Part shown: positions 6,719 to 8,451 of the stretch, one piece after another
How the letters are laid out: each line of letters opens with the position of its first letter
Numbering within the stretch: the first letter of the stretch is position 1
Source of the DNA: a candidate division WWE3 bacterium RIFOXYC2_FULL_42_13
Lineage (GTDB): Bacteria > Patescibacteriota > WWE3 > UBA101185 > UBA10185
DNA: 8,451 nucleotides
Direction: 5' to 3'
Assembly (NCBI GenBank): GCA_001773255.1
Contig: MEWF01000021.1
Coordinates: forward strand, 32,016-40,466
The notes under the pieces: model-generated
What the model saw: only the letters and a program-made list of their open reading frames with translations
Database searches by the model: none
Told to the model about the DNA's origin: nothing
Translations under genes and position numbers: made by a program

Positions 6719-8451
6719 TTATGTAATATCCAGATTTGCCTGTTTAGCGTGTGTTTGAATAAATCTTTTTCTTGGTGCTACTTCTTCTCCCATAAGCATT
6801 GTGAAAACCTCATCTGCCTTCGAGGCGTCCTCTACGTTTATTTGTTTAAGACGCCTTGTTTCCGGGTTCATTGTGGTTTCCCAAAGCTCATCGGCGTTCA
6901 TTTCACCTAATCCCTTGAACCTTTGTGTAACTGCCTTCTGTCCCTCAGGAGTTTTTAAAAACCTTTCTCTGTCATGGTCGTCGAATAAGTATCTCTTCTC
7001 TTTTCCCCAAACCGCTTTATATAAAGGAGGAACTGCTACAAAAATATGTCCTTCCTGAATAAGTTCCGGCATGTGTCTGTAAAAGAAAGTTAAATAAAGA
7101 GAAACAATATGCATTCCGTCGACGTCAGCATCTGCCATGAGTATTATTTTTCCGTATCTGACCTTGGCAGGATTGTACTGCTCCCCTATTCCCGCACCTA
7201 TGGCGATAATTAGGGCTTTAAACTTGTCACTGTCTACTATTTTGTCTAAACGAGCTCTTTCTGTGTTCAGAATCTTCCCGAATATAGGTAGAATGGCCTG
7301 ATACTCTCTGTTGCGACCCTGTTTTGCCGAACCGCCCGCCGAGTCGCCCTCCACAATAAATATCTCTGTTTTTTCAGCGTCTTTTTTAGAACAATCAGCC
7401 AATTTTCCGGGTAGGACACCGCTGCCCTCGAGAGCTGTTTTTCTTATGACGGTATCTCTCGCGGCTTTGGCTGCCATTCGCGCTTTTAGTGCAAGGATGT
7501 TTTTCTCTATTATTGCCTGTGCATCCTTGGGATTTTCGTTAAAAAAGGTTTCGAGAGATTCTTTTATTACGGATTCTACTGCAACTCTGACGTTAGTGTT
7601 TCCCAACTTTGCTTTGGTTTGTCCCTCGAACTGCAGAGACGCAGAATCAAGGGATACCGATATTACCGCCGTAAGACCTTCTCTGAGATCGTCACCCGAC
7701 AGATTCGGATCTTTCTCTTTAAGATACCCGGTTTTTCTTGCGTAGTCGTTTACGCATTTGGTAAGGGCTGTTCTAAAACCGGTAAGATGCGTTCCACCCT
7801 CTGAGTTTTTGAGATGGTTTGCGAAAGTAAGCACATTTTCGGTGAACGAATCGTTGTATTGAAGAGCGGCTTCGACCGTTACATCTTCGTAATCCTTTCT
7901 AACGTGATATACAGTTGGGTTAAGAACTGTTTTATTTCTGTTCAAAGCTGTGAGGTAGGCTTTAACACCGCCTTCAAAGTGATAGGTATAATGCTGGCCG
8001 GTTCTATGATCCTCAAGCTCGAATTTTATGCCTGCCGTGAGATAGGCGTATTCTCTCAATTGATTTAAAAAGTACTTAAAATCAAAGTTTGTCGTTTCAA
8101 AAATGGTCTCGTCGGGCATAAACTCTACCGTTGTGCCTGTGTCATAGTTAAAAGAGGAAAGATCTATGCCCCACGGTGCCGCTTTTAGTTTTGATATTGT
8201 TTTCGTTTTTAAGGGATCTATTTTTTCCACAGGTCTTACTACGTGTCCGCCGTTCTCATATTCCTGTATCACAGTTTCACTGCCTCTTTTGACCACTACC
8301 CTGCACCACTTCGAAAGTGCGTTAACGACCGAGGCACCCACGCCGTGAAGTCCGCTTGAAACTTTGTAACCCCCGCCCCCGAATTTTCCGCCTGCGTGTA
8401 ATTTTGTGTAGGCAAGTTCAAGTGCGCTGACACCGTAGCCTTTTTTAATAT
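6719..8451 (-). CDS. gyrB: DNA gyrase subunit B, 5' end missing
   Basis: 576 residues plus a stop codon are visible; comparison with E. coli GyrB suggests about 85 N-terminal residues lie beyond the right edge. GyrB is the ATPase subunit that drives supercoiling with GyrA. In order, fragment numbering: the GHKL ATP lid with LHAGGKF (17-23) and SSGLHGVGASVVNALS (31-46); the transducer with its QTK loop (277-279); the TOPRIM domain with EGDSAGGSAKQGR (367-379) and DADVDG (440-445); and the C-terminal QRFKGLGEMN (509-518) with LWETTMNPETRRL. The tail ANLDIT resembles the usual GyrB end. The roughly 165-residue TOPRIM insertion of gammaproteobacteria is absent. About 22 extra residues occur in the ATPase domain before DTGTTVEF (fragment about 74-102). 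Arg55 matches E. coli Arg136, the coumarin-contact residue. The frame is open to the window edge, so the GTG at 8339-8341 is an internal Val codon, not the start. The gyrase GyrA partner nearby favours GyrB over ParE. Confidence 0.98.
   Translation of the reverse strand, partial: IKKGYGVSALELAYTKLHAGGKFGGGGYKVSSGLHGVGASVVNALSKWCRVVVKRGSETVIQEYENGGHVVRPVEKIDPLKTKTISKLKAAPWGIDLSSFNYDTGTTVEFMPDETIFETTNFDFKYFLNQLREYAYLTAGIKFELEDHRTGQHYTYHFEGGVKAYLTALNRNKTVLNPTVYHVRKDYEDVTVEAALQYNDSFTENVLTFANHLKNSEGGTHLTGFRTALTKCVNDYARKTGYLKEKDPNLSGDDLREGLTAVISVSLDSASLQFEGQTKAKLGNTNVRVAVESVIKESLETFFNENPKDAQAIIEKNILALKARMAAKAARDTVIRKTALEGSGVLPGKLADCSKKDAEKTEIFIVEGDSAGGSAKQGRNREYQAILPIFGKILNTERARLDKIVDSDKFKALIIAIGAGIGEQYNPAKVRYGKIILMADADVDGMHIVSLYLTFFYRHMPELIQEGHIFVAVPPLYKAVWGKEKRYLFDDHDRERFLKTPEGQKAVTQRFKGLGEMNADELWETTMNPETRRLKQINVEDASKADEVFTMLMGEEVAPRKRFIQTHAKQANLDIT

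Noticed and set aside
8175..8290. Possible loss of the coumarin-contact Arg (E. coli GyrB Arg136)
   Set aside because: A first alignment on the YEHG/YENG motif suggested Ile, but counting E. coli residues puts Arg136 in IQREGK, which matches VKRGSE here. The arginine is kept.
6719..8341. Reading GTG at 8339-8341 as the gyrB start
   Set aside because: The frame stays open to 8451 and encodes conserved GyrB residues (LHAGGKF, SSGLHGV) upstream, so this GTG is an internal valine.

Overview
The window is compact bacterial chromosome with every recognisable gene on the minus strand, so transcription runs from high to low coordinates. In that order it holds: a DNA gyrase B gene (gyrB) cut by the right edge; a 95-residue gene of unknown function; a terminator; a membrane H+-translocating pyrophosphatase (hppA); a second terminator; DNA gyrase A (gyrA); ribonuclease HII (rnhB); and the 5' part of an IMP dehydrogenase/GMP reductase family gene cut by the left edge. 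Intergenic gaps are short and no stretch over 300 bases lacks a gene. I see no tRNA, rRNA, CRISPR array, insertion sequence or phage gene.

There appear to be three transcription units. Unit 1 is gyrB plus the 95-residue gene, closed by a hairpin and T-run at 6315-6350. Unit 2 is hppA alone, with a recognisable sigma-70-type promoter (TTGACA, 18 bp, TAGAAT) and its own GC-rich terminator at 3929-3957. Unit 3 is gyrA-rnhB-IMPDH-like, with gaps of 14 and 23 bases. The two gyrase subunits are therefore close but separated by an independently transcribed ion pump. Functionally the window mixes DNA topology (gyrA, gyrB), removal of RNA from DNA (rnhB), purine nucleotide conversion (IMPDH/GMPR) and pyrophosphate-driven proton pumping (hppA).

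UGA is used as an ordinary stop codon (rnhB ends in TGA). Codon use looks even across the genes and nothing suggests recent transfer. The lineage cannot be fixed from this window. The CBS-less IMPDH-like protein, lineage-type insertions in GyrA, GyrB and RNase HII, GTG starts and scarcity of Shine-Dalgarno sites point to a deep-branching, probably uncultivated bacterium. Patescibacteria/CPR is one candidate, held with low confidence.

The most interesting signal is in the start regions rather than in a new gene. hppA and gyrA have no Shine-Dalgarno site, and a -10-like hexamer ends 7 and 6 bases before their ATG, the geometry expected of leaderless mRNAs. Weaker versions of the pattern precede rnhB and the IMPDH-like gene. 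The small gene behind gyrB instead has a strong AAGGAG site and no such hexamer. A perfect 8-bp inverted repeat touching the hppA -35 box is a possible operator. I did not find a convincing wholly new multi-gene system here.
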